The translations under genes and the position numbers were made by a program. A model generated the notes under the pieces. That model saw nothing but the letters and a program-made list of their open reading frames with translations, was not told the DNA's origin and did no database searches. A DNA stretch of 64,000 nt, taken from NCBI RefSeq assembly GCF_003336675.1, contig NZ_QPII01000009.1, positions 124,001 through 188,000 of the forward strand, given 5' to 3'. This stretch comes from Billgrantia montanilacus (GTDB taxonomy: Bacteria > Pseudomonadota > Gammaproteobacteria > Pseudomonadales > Halomonadaceae). Below are positions 17,030 through 25,664 of this stretch, piece after piece (the stretch's first letter is position 1; each line of letters opens with the position of its first letter).

Positions 17030-18418
17030 CTATAGCCACCCCAGCCACTGCCACCATAGGTAATCCAGCGGCCACAGCAACACCACGCTGAGCAGGGCAG
17101 TGACCAGGCAGAGCCTTGCGGTTTCCCTGAGCGAAATGCGTGCCGCCAGGATGCCGACGATCAGCGGTGGCGCCTGATACGGCAGCAGTACCGTGGAGAA
17201 CCCCACCACCTGGGTCATGTAGACCGCCTCCGGCGACCAGCCGGTCATCTCGGCGAGCCCTGGCGCCATGGGAGTCAGGATGGCGGGAATACCCGGCAGG
17301 GTGACCAGGGTGCCCAGCAGCATGGCGAGCGCGGAGAGCATGCCAAAGGCGGTAGCATCGCTGGCCTCGCGCAGGGGAAGTGCCGATAGCAGGCCGCCTG
17401 CCACCAGGGTGCCCAAACCACTCTGGTAGGCCAGTGCGCCGAGGCTGACGATACCCGCCACATAGATGAAGGAGTCGAAGCTGATCGACTGCAGCGGCTT
17501 CTCACCCATCAGCCGGCTACCGGGAAAGAGGCAGACCAGTGCCACTCCCATGCCGACCCAGGCGGGCGAGATCCCGTGCCAGGCGTCGGTCATCCATAGC
17601 AGCACCGCCACCGACAAGAGCGCTGCCAGCCAGCGTTCGGGTGCAGCGAGACGCAAGGATGGCGTCGATTCAGGGGCCTGTGTCGGTGCCTTACCCGGGA
17701 AGAGCCACAGCATGACCCCGATCAGCAGCAGTGTCTTGAGCACGCCCAGCACCGGAAAGTGCAGCAGCAGGTAGTCGCTGTAGGTGGGCGGCGTGCCCAG
17801 CACCGCTTCCGCGGCCCCCATCAAGACGTTGTTGGGCACATTGGCGGGAAGGATGGCGTAGGTAGGCAGGAAGGTACCCATGATGCCGCCGAGTATCAGC
17901 CCGGTCCGGGCCCGCTCCCCCTGGGCATAGCCGAGGTGATCGGCCAGTGTGGTAAGGATGGGGACCATCAGCAGAATCCGGCCCATGCCCGAGGGCATGA
18001 AGAACGCCATCACCAGCCCCAGCAGGATGACACCGATGAGCGCCTTGCGGTAGGAGCCGGCGAGCCAGGGGCCGACCCCCTGGGCCAGCGTGGTGCCGAG
18101 CCCTGTGAACTGGATCGCCGCGCCGATGATCAGGCCGGCGAAGACCAGCCAGGTTGCCGCCGAGCCGAAGCCGGCGAATACCGTCTCCGCCGGTGCCACG
18201 TCGGCAAGGGTGCAGAGCGTGAAGAAGACCAGTGCGGTCAGCCACTGCGGCAGCCAGCCGGTCGCCCAGAGCCCGATACAGAGCCCGATTACCGCCCCCG
18301 CCCGAACCATCACCGGTGCCGTGGGCATTGCCAGCAGGAAAAGCGTGACCCCCACGACGGCAACGAGAGATATCCAGTGGCGAGGCGTGGGCAACGACTT
18401 GGCGGCTGCGGCAGGCAT
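17030..18418 (-). CDS. SLC13/DASS-family anion permease
   Basis: 462 aa with about 12 hydrophobic segments, the size of divalent anion:sodium symporters that move dicarboxylates, sulfate or related anions. DASS-like features include two re-entrant-type motifs: FMPSGMGRILLMVPILTTLA with LPTYAILPANVPNNVLMGAA (SNT-like region) and LGTLVTLPGIPAILTPMAPG with QAPPLIVGIL. The usual SNT motifs are altered, so the substrate cannot be stated. It is monocistronic on the minus strand, convergent with the acidic protein gene. Confidence 0.75.
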   Translation of the reverse strand: MPAAAAKSLPTPRHWISLVAVVGVTLFLLAMPTAPVMVRAGAVIGLCIGLWATGWLPQWLTALVFFTLCTLADVAPAETVFAGFGSAATWLVFAGLIIGAAIQFTGLGTTLAQGVGPWLAGSYRKALIGVILLGLVMAFFMPSGMGRILLMVPILTTLADHLGYAQGERARTGLILGGIMGTFLPTYAILPANVPNNVLMGAAEAVLGTPPTYSDYLLLHFPVLGVLKTLLLIGVMLWLFPGKAPTQAPESTPSLRLAAPERWLAALLSVAVLLWMTDAWHGISPAWVGMGVALVCLFPGSRLMGEKPLQSISFDSFIYVAGIVSLGALAYQSGLGTLVAGGLLSALPLREASDATAFGMLSALAMLLGTLVTLPGIPAILTPMAPGLAEMTGWSPEAVYMTQVVGFSTVLLPYQAPPLIVGILAARISLRETARLCLVTALLSVVLLWPLDYLWWQWLGWL

Positions 18419-18479
18419 GACGGCTCCGGGCGAGAGGGATAGCCGCAGAGTTTAGCAGGCGAAGTACCTGCGGTGATCC

Positions 18480-19064
18480 CTATGGCTCGACCGGTGGGGC
18501 CTGCTGTGGCTCCCCCTCCTCGATGATTTCGCCGTCCGGTGACAGCAGATACCAGGGGCCGCCCATATGGACGAGGCCTTGGCCCAAGGCATCGCCGGGA
18601 TAGACATCACGAGCGAAATAGTAGAGTGGCCAGCCAGCGTAGGTGACCTGGTGCGTGCCATCGTCACGTTCGAAGGTCGCCAGCTTGCCCTCATCAATGT
18701 TCTCGCCGGCTACGGGTGAGGCTTCCGTGGTGTAGGGCGGCCAGGCAATGGCGCAGCTTTCGTAGCAGGTGCTGTACCCACCGCCTTGCTGGTCCTGCTC
18801 GAACATGTAGAGGGTCATGCCCTCCCGGTTGGTGAGATAGTGTCCGAAAGGAGACTGCTCGCGGCTTTCCACACGGGCTTGTGGCGTCGGGTCGGGTCGG
18901 GGCTCCAACTGCCGCTCGGACTCCTCCGGACTCATGCCTTCCACACGGGCCTCGTCGTCGCCACCCGGCAAGGGAGATGCCGCTATGGTCGGGAGTGGAA
19001 GGGTGCCGGCCAGGGCGACCAGAGCGGCGCCCTTCAGCCAGGTTGTCGTTACGCTTGCTGTCAT
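18480..19064 (-). CDS. secreted COG4315-type repeat protein
   Basis: 194 aa with a signal peptide (hydrophobic GAALVALAGTLPLPTIAAS) and an acidic, Pro-rich linker. It then has two copies of the short repeat typical of COG4315 'predicted lipoprotein with Yx(F/W)xxD motif' proteins: GMTLYMFEQDQQGG with CYESCAIAWPPY, and GWPLYYFARDVYPGD with GLVHMGGPWYLLSPDG. No lipobox Cys is visible, so it is probably soluble in the periplasm. Members are found in many proteobacteria and their function is unknown. AAGGAAGG precedes the ATG. Confidence 0.78.
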   Translation of the reverse strand: MTASVTTTWLKGAALVALAGTLPLPTIAASPLPGGDDEARVEGMSPEESERQLEPRPDPTPQARVESREQSPFGHYLTNREGMTLYMFEQDQQGGGYSTCYESCAIAWPPYTTEASPVAGENIDEGKLATFERDDGTHQVTYAGWPLYYFARDVYPGDALGQGLVHMGGPWYLLSPDGEIIEEGEPQQAPPVEP

Positions 19065-19156
19065 GGTGACCTTCCTTGGATAGCGAGTGTTCTCTTCACT
19101 CTAGGAAGGCCCGTCAGGGTGTGGCAAGCCCTTTCAAAGACGGCGCCCGCTGGCCT

Positions 19157-19510
19157 TCAGCCTCTGGAAAGGCGGCGAGAGTTGGCGCTGCTGCGGCGAT
19201 GATAGGGGGTCAGGGTGCGACGGCTCGTGACCCACCAGGGGGTAGGCTGGCCGAACGCCATGCCCAGCATGGCTTTCTGTATCTCGACGCCGGTTTCCAG
19301 GCTGGCTTCCAGCTTCTCGCTCACCATTCGCTGGTTTTCCTTGATCATTTTGGCGCTGTTGGGCGCCTGGGTTTGCCAGAGATCATTGCGCATGGCGATG
19401 GTGGAGAGTGAGGTCGACCAGAGTTCGAAGGCCATCACCCCCAGTTTCCAGACATCCATCATCGCAGCGGGGGTCTGTGGGAAGATAGGGTAATGGGTCG
19501 GGCTTGGCAT
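19157..19510 (-). CDS. phasin-like small protein
   Basis: 117 aa. A predicted helical, amphipathic central part (MMDVWKLGVMAFELWSTSLS, IKENQRMVSEKLEASLETGV) and a basic C-terminus ending in TLTPYHRRSSANSRRLSRG resemble small phasin-family proteins, which coat polyhydroxyalkanoate granules; Halomonas commonly makes PHA. No PHA synthase or reductase is nearby, so the assignment rests on sequence pattern alone. GAGG lies upstream of the ATG. Confidence 0.55.
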   Translation of the reverse strand: MPSPTHYPIFPQTPAAMMDVWKLGVMAFELWSTSLSTIAMRNDLWQTQAPNSAKMIKENQRMVSEKLEASLETGVEIQKAMLGMAFGQPTPWWVTSRRTLTPYHRRSSANSRRLSRG

Positions 19511-19667
19511 GGGTTAGCCTCCTGGTCAGGGAATCGGGCGCGGCCGAGTGCCGCTGGTACCCCAAGTGTGGGCCCCGTCATGCTGCACTGCAATAACTCA
19601 TGTTACCTTCGGCTTTCCCGTCCTGCGAGCTTTCGCCCGGCGCGCGCTGGCACGTGGAGGTCCGGGT

Positions 19668-20336
19668 TCAGGCCGCCCCACGGGCGAGTGCGGCAATGGC
19701 GCCGGGTAGTTCGCCGGGGTGAGTAATCGCAATAGCCCCCTCCGGCGTCATTTCCTCTTCAGGGAAACGATTGAGATGGATCACCTGCATGCCGGCAGCC
19801 AGACCGGCGGCTACGCCCACCGCGGCGTCGTCTATCGCCACGCAGCGCTGGGCCGGGTAACCCATGCCTTCGGCTGCCTTTAAATAGAGCCCCGGATCTG
19901 GCTTCCAGACGCCCAATGCATAGGCACTGTAAAGATTGTTGCCGAAATGATGAGCCAGCCCGCTACTTTGCATGGCACAGAGAATTTTCTGCGCCGGGCC
20001 GTTGGACACAACGGCCTTGGGATGGCCGGCAAGGGCAGCCAGTGCGTCGGGCATACCGTCGATAGGCAAAAGTTCGGCGCGCATGCGGGTTTCCATCCGG
20101 CCGCGCATCGCGTTCTCCATCACCGGGAAACGCCCGTCGACCAAGGCCCCGTGGCGGCTCTCCAGGGCCTCGATGATGGTTTGAAAGCGGACGCCGCGAA
20201 ATTCCTCCATATACTGTCTGGCGGAGAAGGGCAGGCCAAAGGATGGCAGGATCTCGCCCATAACCTCGGCAAGCAGGATTTCGCTGTCCACCAGAGTACC
20301 GTCAGAGTCGAAGAGCAAGCAGAGCACAGGGGGCAT
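19668..20336 (-). CDS. HAD-IA phosphatase, YieH-like (copy 2)
   Basis: 222 aa. Motif I is DSDGTLVDSE (Asp10 and Asp12), motif II VVSNGP, then VWKPDPGLYLKAAEGMGYPA (Lys of motif III) and CVAIDDAAVGVAAGLAAGMQ (motif IV). It is a paralogue of the HAD at 2204-2902: shared strings include EFRG-RF, HFGNNL, WKPDP-LYL, CVAIDDA-VGV and VIHLNRFP-EE-TPEGAI. It follows dctM of the ketogluconate locus by 72 bases as the last gene. E. coli YieH hydrolyses 6-phosphogluconate, the product expected from KguK plus KguD, so it may prevent overflow of that intermediate. This role is inference. Confidence 0.8.
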   Translation of the reverse strand: MPPVLCLLFDSDGTLVDSEILLAEVMGEILPSFGLPFSARQYMEEFRGVRFQTIIEALESRHGALVDGRFPVMENAMRGRMETRMRAELLPIDGMPDALAALAGHPKAVVSNGPAQKILCAMQSSGLAHHFGNNLYSAYALGVWKPDPGLYLKAAEGMGYPAQRCVAIDDAAVGVAAGLAAGMQVIHLNRFPEEEMTPEGAIAITHPGELPGAIAALARGAA

Positions 20337-20408
20337 GGGAACCTCATTGTCGGAGTGGAAGACATGCCGGACCAGCTTGGCAGGGCCGGTATCAGGGGGA
20401 CGCCCGGC

Positions 20409-21716
20409 TCAGACGAAGTCCGGTACCAGAAAGCGCGGAATGGCCAGGATCAGTTGGGGATAGACAATCAGCAGCAGGATCACCCCGAGCATGATCATCA
20501 GGTAGAGCAGGGTGGTACCCAGGGCCTTGAGCAGGGGGATACCGCCGATCTTGGCTGAAATCATCAGGCAGAGTCCATAGGGTGGCGTGATCAGTCCCAG
20601 TCCCAGGGCCATGACGCCGATGACCCCGAAGTGAACCGGGTGAATGCCGGCCTGCATGGCCAATGGCTGGAAGATGGGTGCCATAATCGCCATGGCGGGT
20701 AGCGAATCCATGAAAGTGCCGATGACCAGCATCACCACGGTCATGATCAGCAGCAGCACGATGGGATCAGTGATGTTGACCCCGGCCATCAGCTTGGGGG
20801 GAATCTGGTAGAAGCTGATCAGGTAGCCGAAGATAGCCGCACCCACCAGGCTGAACAGCGACAGCGAGCAGAGCCGAACGGTGGCTGTGGAGGCCTCCAG
20901 CACGTCGTGAAACCGCAGTTCGCGATAGACGATGAAGCCCAGCGCCAGGGCGTAGAGCACCGCAATCATCGCCGCTTCGGTGGGTGTGACGATGCCCAGG
21001 GTAATGCCACCGATGATGACCACCGGGATGCCCGCCGCCATCAGGCCGTCCTTGCCTGAATGCGCCAGCTCCTTGAGAGTGGCGCGCTGTCGCACCGGCA
21101 CGTTATAGCGGCGGACGAAGAGCATATTGAGGCCCAGCATCGCCACGCCGATCATGACCCCGGGAAGTATGCCACCGAGGAACAGGCCGGCAATGGAGGT
21201 GTTGGTCAGGGCGCCCCATACGATCATGTTGATCGATGGTGGAATGATGATCCCCATCACCGAGGAAGCCGCGGTGACCGCCACGGCGAAGCTCGTCGGG
21301 TAGCCCTCTCGCTTCATGGCCGGAATCAGCACCGTGCCGACCCCGGCACTGTCGGCGGTGGACGAACCGGAGACACCGGCGAACAGCATGCTGACCAGCA
21401 CATTGACGTGGGCCAGGGCGCCCTTGAGGTGCCCCACCATCAGCATGCACAGGGTGATCAGCCGGTCGGTGATGCGGGCAGCATTCATCAGGTTTCCGGC
21501 CAGCAGGAAGAGTGGCACGGCGAGCAGCACGAAGGAGTCCATGCCGTTGTACATACGCTGGAACATCACCCAGGCCGTCAGCCTTGGGTCGAGCAGGATC
21601 ATGCTGAAGGCGGTGAGAATCAGTGCCATGGCTATGGGAACGCCTGCCACGATGAGTATCCCGAGCACGCCGAACAGCAGCCAAGGGAGCAGAAACATCC
21701 AGTCAGTTGGCATCAT
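20409..21716 (-). CDS. TRAP transporter large permease DctM (set 3, ketogluconate locus)
   Basis: 435 aa with the DctM landmarks AVPLFLLAGNLMNAARITDR, LVSMLFAGVSGSSTADSAGV, SSVMGIIIPPSINMIVWGAL and GLGLITPPYGLCLMISAKIG. It overlaps the end of dctQ-3 by four bases. It is downstream of kguK, kguD and a LacI gene on the same strand, so its likely cargo is 2-ketogluconate or a similar keto-sugar acid. In Pseudomonas this job is done by the MFS carrier KguT. Confidence 0.92.
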   Translation of the reverse strand: MMPTDWMFLLPWLLFGVLGILIVAGVPIAMALILTAFSMILLDPRLTAWVMFQRMYNGMDSFVLLAVPLFLLAGNLMNAARITDRLITLCMLMVGHLKGALAHVNVLVSMLFAGVSGSSTADSAGVGTVLIPAMKREGYPTSFAVAVTAASSVMGIIIPPSINMIVWGALTNTSIAGLFLGGILPGVMIGVAMLGLNMLFVRRYNVPVRQRATLKELAHSGKDGLMAAGIPVVIIGGITLGIVTPTEAAMIAVLYALALGFIVYRELRFHDVLEASTATVRLCSLSLFSLVGAAIFGYLISFYQIPPKLMAGVNITDPIVLLLIMTVVMLVIGTFMDSLPAMAIMAPIFQPLAMQAGIHPVHFGVIGVMALGLGLITPPYGLCLMISAKIGGIPLLKALGTTLLYLMIMLGVILLLIVYPQLILAIPRFLVPDFV

Positions 21717-22339
21717 GGCCGGGGGCCCCTGTCATCGTTGGAGGAGTGATTAGGGTCCAGGGGCCTGTCCAGGCCTTCTAGCGGCGTCTGGTCGGGTTGA
21801 ATAACATCGAGCGTGTCGATTTCATTGGGGGTGTTGAGGGCCTTCTCCATATCTTGCATACCGTGCAGCACGGTGTGCAGCAAGCGCTGAATGCTGAACA
21901 GCAGGATAAACACGCCGCTGACCATGAAGGTGGAGTAGACATAGACCATGGATAGGCCGGAGGCGGTGGCGCTGCGACGCAGGCCGGACTGGGCAAAGTC
22001 CTTGCCATAGATGATGAAGATCAGGCCAATGGTCAGGCAGGCGAGGTCGCGGATCACCCTAGTCGCCAGGTCGGCGCGCGAGCCGCGTGGAAAGGCCTCG
22101 AGCACGAAGTGATCGGCGTGCAGCACCCCGACGGCAGCGCCCAGCATGACCATCCACTGAAAAGTGAAGCGGCTGAATTCCTCCGTCCAGTATAGGCGGG
22201 GCATGAACGGCAGGTTACGGCTGACCACTTGGTAGATGATCAACAGGATGAAGCTGAATACCAGCGCCAGCAGCACCACATGCAGCAGTCGCTCCAGCGC
22301 TCTATTGAGGCTTGCCAGCCCAGTGAGCAGTCGAGACAT
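21713..22339 (-). CDS. TRAP transporter small permease DctQ (set 3)
   Basis: 208 aa with four hydrophobic helices. The DctQ signature is YWTEEFSRFTFQWMVMLGAA followed by VLHADHFVLEAF. An acidic cytoplasmic C-terminal tail of about 45 residues (NEIDTLDVIQPDQTPLEGLD) is longer than usual. The last codons overlap the start of dctM-3. It starts 70 bases after dctP-3, with a GC hairpin between. Confidence 0.87.
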   Translation of the reverse strand: MSRLLTGLASLNRALERLLHVVLLALVFSFILLIIYQVVSRNLPFMPRLYWTEEFSRFTFQWMVMLGAAVGVLHADHFVLEAFPRGSRADLATRVIRDLACLTIGLIFIIYGKDFAQSGLRRSATASGLSMVYVYSTFMVSGVFILLFSIQRLLHTVLHGMQDMEKALNTPNEIDTLDVIQPDQTPLEGLDRPLDPNHSSNDDRGPRP

Positions 22340-22380
22340 GGCGTGACCCTATGAGGGGAGGCAGGGAATCCTGCACTGAC

Positions 22381-22402
22381 GGCCCCCGGCCAGCCGGGGG
22401 CC
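22381..22402 (-). repeat. hairpin between dctP-3 and dctQ-3
   Basis: GGCCCCCGG (22381-22389) pairs with CCGGGGGCC (22394-22402) around a 4-base loop. On the transcribed minus strand no T-run follows. It occupies the same position as the hairpins in the other TRAP operons and may stabilise the upstream binding-protein mRNA. Confidence 0.6.
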
Positions 22403-22409
22403 GGTGAGA

Positions 22410-23426
22410 TCATTCGGCGTTGACGATCATCTGGTGGAGTTCGGTCAGGCCCATCTCGGCGATGACACTTTCCAGCGGCCCGGCGACCATCTCCATCATG
22501 GTCTGTCGATCCATGTCATGCAGCGTGGCGCCTTCCTCGACCAGCAGGTCTAGTGCCTCGGCATCCTGCTCCAACTGCACCTCCCGGGCATAGTCGGCGG
22601 ACTCGGCTGCTGCCGCCATGACCTGCTCGCGTTGGGTATCATCCATGCGATCCCAGGTGGCCTGGGAGAGTGTCAGCAGGCGCACGGTGATATCGTGTTC
22701 GGAGAGCCCGATATGCGGCGCGACCTCGTGAAAACGCATGCGATGGATCCACTCGGCTTCGTTGAGCAGCCCATCGATGGCACCCAACTGCAGGCCGGTA
22801 TAGATCTCGCTCCACTCCATTACCGTAGGGTCGGCCCCCAAGGCCTCCCAGGCAGTGATCAATGGCCGGGTGGGGTTGGTGCGAATCTGCAGTCCGGCCA
22901 GGTCATCGAGGCTCTCCAATGGCTGGCTGCTGACGATCTGACGCTTGCCGCCACCATAGAAGGCCAGTACCCGGACGTCGGTCTCGGCGGTGATCTGGTC
23001 GGCGATGGTGCGGCCGACCTCACCGTCGAGTACCGTCTGCCAGTGATCCTCGTCGCGATACAGGAAGGGGATCGAGAACACATTGGCGGAGGGCGAGAAG
23101 TCGGTGATCAGACCGGGATTGATGATCGAGATATCCAGGGCCCCGGCCATCTGCTGCTCGAACATCTCGGTCTCGTGGCCCAGCACGCTGTTGCCGAGGA
23201 TGGTGACGTCGATGTTGCCGTCGCTCTTCTCGGCCAGCAGTTCCTTGAAGCGTTCGGCACCCAGGTGGTAGGCGGTATCCTCGGTCCCGCCATGGCCGAA
23301 GCGCAGTTCCATCGCCTGAGCGGCGCCTGCGAGTCCCAGGGAGGCCGACAGGAGCGCGCCGACCATCAGATGACGAGCCAAGGGGCGAAGGGTGTTGCGG
23401 GTTGGATCGATCCATTCATGAGTCAT
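22410..23426 (-). CDS. TRAP transporter substrate-binding protein DctP (set 3)
   Basis: 338 aa from ATG 23426. An N-terminal basic stretch precedes the signal core MVGALLSASLGLAGAAQA. The mature protein has DctP motifs: SDGNIDVTILGNSVLGHETE, the Arg motif LAGLQIRTNPTRPLITAWEA and EWSEIYTGLQLGAIDGLLNE. The frame is open eight codons further upstream (to 23450). Downstream of a LacI gene and of kguK-kguD, so a 2-ketogluconate-type ligand is likely but not shown. Confidence 0.88.
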   Translation of the reverse strand: MTHEWIDPTRNTLRPLARHLMVGALLSASLGLAGAAQAMELRFGHGGTEDTAYHLGAERFKELLAEKSDGNIDVTILGNSVLGHETEMFEQQMAGALDISIINPGLITDFSPSANVFSIPFLYRDEDHWQTVLDGEVGRTIADQITAETDVRVLAFYGGGKRQIVSSQPLESLDDLAGLQIRTNPTRPLITAWEALGADPTVMEWSEIYTGLQLGAIDGLLNEAEWIHRMRFHEVAPHIGLSEHDITVRLLTLSQATWDRMDDTQREQVMAAAAESADYAREVQLEQDAEALDLLVEEGATLHDMDRQTMMEMVAGPLESVIAEMGLTELHQMIVNAE

Positions 23427-23495
23427 AGGAACACCTATTGTTGTTGGCACCCTGCGTGACGGCAGGGCGGCTGGCGGCGATGTGGCCCTGCCACA

Positions 23496-24569
23496 TCAGA
23501 GCGTCGGGGCGAGCACCCGGGAAGCCGTCCGGCAGGCGCCGCAGGACTCGCGCACCTTGAGCTGGGGCGATAGCACGACCTGTTCCCGCGCCCCATCGGG
23601 GTGGTTGATGCGCCGCAAGGCAAGCCGAGCCGCTTCCTCGCCGATGGCATAGGGGTGGGTAGCGACACTGGTTAACGCCGGGGCGCTGAGTGCAGCTTCC
23701 TCGACGTTGTCCGTGCCGATGACGGCGCAATCCACACCGGGGGTGAGCCCCTGGCGTTGCAGGCCGAGCATGGCACCGAAAGCCACCAGGTCGTTATGGC
23801 AGACGACGGCAGTGGGAGCCGGCGATTCGCCAAGCAGGAGTCCGATGGCCTCAAAGCCGTCGCGGCGGGTGACGGTCGAGCGCAGCAACCGTTGATAGCC
23901 AAGACCATGGCGGTCGATGGCTTCCCGATAGCCTTGCCAGCGTTCGCGGGTCGCCGAATGCTCGGTGTGCCCGCCAATGAACGCGATGCGCTCATGCCCG
24001 TGCGCGACCAGATGGTCGATGGCCAGGTTTACTCCCAGGCGAAAGTCCGTGCCGGCGTAATCGAAAGGTGGTGTGCCGATATGACGAAGGACCTGAACGC
24101 AGGGTAACTTCCAAGCGTTCAGCGTTTCGACCAGGGTGGGGGGCGTCCCTTCTGCTGGGCAAAGCAGGATGCCGTCGACACGGTGCTCGCGCATGCGTTC
24201 CAGGAAGCGCTGCTGTCGTTTGGGAGAGTCTTCGCTGTTGGCCAGAAAGGAGACATAACCCACACGGTTCAGGGCGGCATCGATTCCTGCCACCATGGCG
24301 CCGAAAAAGGGGTTGGCGATGTCGTAGACCACTACCCCGAGCGTCGAGGTACGGCTGCCGCGCAGAGCCGCCGCGCCACGGTTGTAGACATAGCCGAGCG
24401 ACTTGATCGAGCGCTGCACCTTGGCACGGGTTCGCTCGGCCACCAAGGGGCTCGCGCGCAGCACCAGTGACACCGTGGCGCGTGATACGCCGGCATGCGC
24501 AGCGATATCCTGTAGCGTTACGCTGCCGGATTCGCGATGTCCGCGGGAGGGAGATTCGTCGCGGGCCAT
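23496..24569 (-). CDS. LacI-family regulator (TRAP-adjacent)
   Basis: 357 aa. The N-terminal helix-turn-helix and hinge lie at residues about 17-65 (VTLQDIAAHAGVSRATVSLV, YVYNRGAAALRG). The periplasmic-binding-protein-like sensor follows: GVVVYDIANPFFGAMVAGID, AFIGGH and AVIGTDNVEEAALSAPALTS. AGGAG precedes the ATG by 8 bases. It is preceded by a perfect inverted repeat (24597-24614) that is unlike the operator of the other LacI gene, so the two regulators probably have separate sites and inducers. It heads the dctPQM-3 plus HAD part of the minus-strand cluster. Confidence 0.9.
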   Translation of the reverse strand: MARDESPSRGHRESGSVTLQDIAAHAGVSRATVSLVLRASPLVAERTRAKVQRSIKSLGYVYNRGAAALRGSRTSTLGVVVYDIANPFFGAMVAGIDAALNRVGYVSFLANSEDSPKRQQRFLERMREHRVDGILLCPAEGTPPTLVETLNAWKLPCVQVLRHIGTPPFDYAGTDFRLGVNLAIDHLVAHGHERIAFIGGHTEHSATRERWQGYREAIDRHGLGYQRLLRSTVTRRDGFEAIGLLLGESPAPTAVVCHNDLVAFGAMLGLQRQGLTPGVDCAVIGTDNVEEAALSAPALTSVATHPYAIGEEAARLALRRINHPDGAREQVVLSPQLKVRESCGACRTASRVLAPTL

Positions 24570-24596
24570 GACCGGGCTCCTGGGGGAGGTGGTTGT

Positions 24597-24614
24597 TTTT
24601 AGATTGGTCTAAAA
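24597..24614. promoter_or_regulatory. inverted repeat, probable operator of the adjacent LacI gene
   Basis: TTTTAGA (24597-24603) and TCTAAAA (24608-24614) form a perfect 7-bp inverted repeat with a 4-base centre (TTGG). It lies 28 bases upstream of the LacI start codon, a good place for autoregulation. A shorter related palindrome, TTAGTCTAA, occurs at 24649-24657. The size fits LacI or GntR-type operators, but binding is not shown. Confidence 0.55.
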
Positions 24615-24664
24615 GCTAGAGGCTGCTAGGGCACCTTGCCAATAGTCTTTAGTCTAAGTTGGCG

Positions 24665-25654
24665 TCATTCGTCCTGGGTCGTCGGCCAGGCCTCTGCGTT
24701 GACCGGGCTGATGGGGCGCTGGCCCTTGAGCGCCCGCGTGATGTTGTCCACGGCACGCTGGGCCATGGCGTTGCGAGTTTCGTGGGTTGCCGAGCCGATA
24801 TGCGGGAGGGCCACCACGTTGGCCATGTGGGGCAGTGGCGACTCGGGCGATAGCGGCTCCTGTTCGAAGACGTCGAGGCCGGCGGCGCGTATCTCTCCCG
24901 TCTCCAGGGCGCCGATCAAGGCGGCCTCGTCGACGACCTTGCCACGAGCGATATTGACGAAACACGCTGAGCGTTTCATCAGTCCGAACTCCCGGGCGCC
25001 GATCAGGTGATGGGTCTCGGGCGTGAGCGGCACCGTCACGCAGACGAAATCCGCTTCGGCGAGCAGTTCGTCCAGCTCTCGGCGCTCGGCGCCGAGCTCC
25101 TTTTCCAGCTCAGTCTTGGGGGAGGCGTTTGAGTAGCGTACTTTCATGCCGAAGCCCAAGGCACCACGGCGGGCCACGGCGGCACCGATGCGGCCGAAGC
25201 CGATCATGCCGAGGGTCTTGCCATGCACATCGCTGCCGAACTGCGCCTCGCCGATGCTGGTCTGCCAGTCGCCGCGCTTGACGAATTCGGCGAGCTCCAC
25301 CACACGCCGCGCCGTGGCCATGATCAGCGCAAAGCCGGTATCGGCCGTGGTTTCGGTGAGCACGTCCGGTGTATTGCAGAGCAGGATGCCGCGGCGGGTG
25401 AGTTCGTCGACCGGATAGTTGTCATAGCCCACCGAGATGCTGGCGATGACTTCCAGTTCCGGCGCCTCGTCGAGCAGGTCCGACGTGATGGCGAGGCTTG
25501 AGCCGATCAGACCGTGGGCGCCCTTCAGGGCGGTGCGAAAGGCCGAGTCGTTTGCCGAGTCGAGTCTCTCGAAAACGTCGACCTCGAAGTCACGGGCCAG
25601 CTCGGCAAGCTGATCGTCGCTCAGGCGGCCATAGGCCAGGATACGTTTGGGCAT
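24665..25654 (-). CDS. kguD: 2-ketogluconate-6-phosphate reductase, D-2-hydroxyacid dehydrogenase family
   Basis: 329 aa. The nucleotide-binding motif is GFGRIG (152-157). The catalytic residues of the family are Arg237 (NIARGKVVDEAAL), a Glu near 266 (DVFEQEPL) and His285 (LPHIGSATHETR). The motif ISVGYDNYPVDELTRRGILL and TPDVLTETTADTGFALIMAT are typical of the GhrB/TkrA/KguD branch. With kguK 10 bases upstream it should reduce 2-keto-6-phosphogluconate to 6-phosphogluconate using NAD(P)H. A glyoxylate/hydroxypyruvate or 2-ketogluconate reductase (ghrB) is the alternative if the kinase is not KguK. Confidence 0.82.
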   Translation of the reverse strand: MPKRILAYGRLSDDQLAELARDFEVDVFERLDSANDSAFRTALKGAHGLIGSSLAITSDLLDEAPELEVIASISVGYDNYPVDELTRRGILLCNTPDVLTETTADTGFALIMATARRVVELAEFVKRGDWQTSIGEAQFGSDVHGKTLGMIGFGRIGAAVARRGALGFGMKVRYSNASPKTELEKELGAERRELDELLAEADFVCVTVPLTPETHHLIGAREFGLMKRSACFVNIARGKVVDEAALIGALETGEIRAAGLDVFEQEPLSPESPLPHMANVVALPHIGSATHETRNAMAQRAVDNITRALKGQRPISPVNAEAWPTTQDE

Positions 25655-25664
25655 GGGGGTCTCC

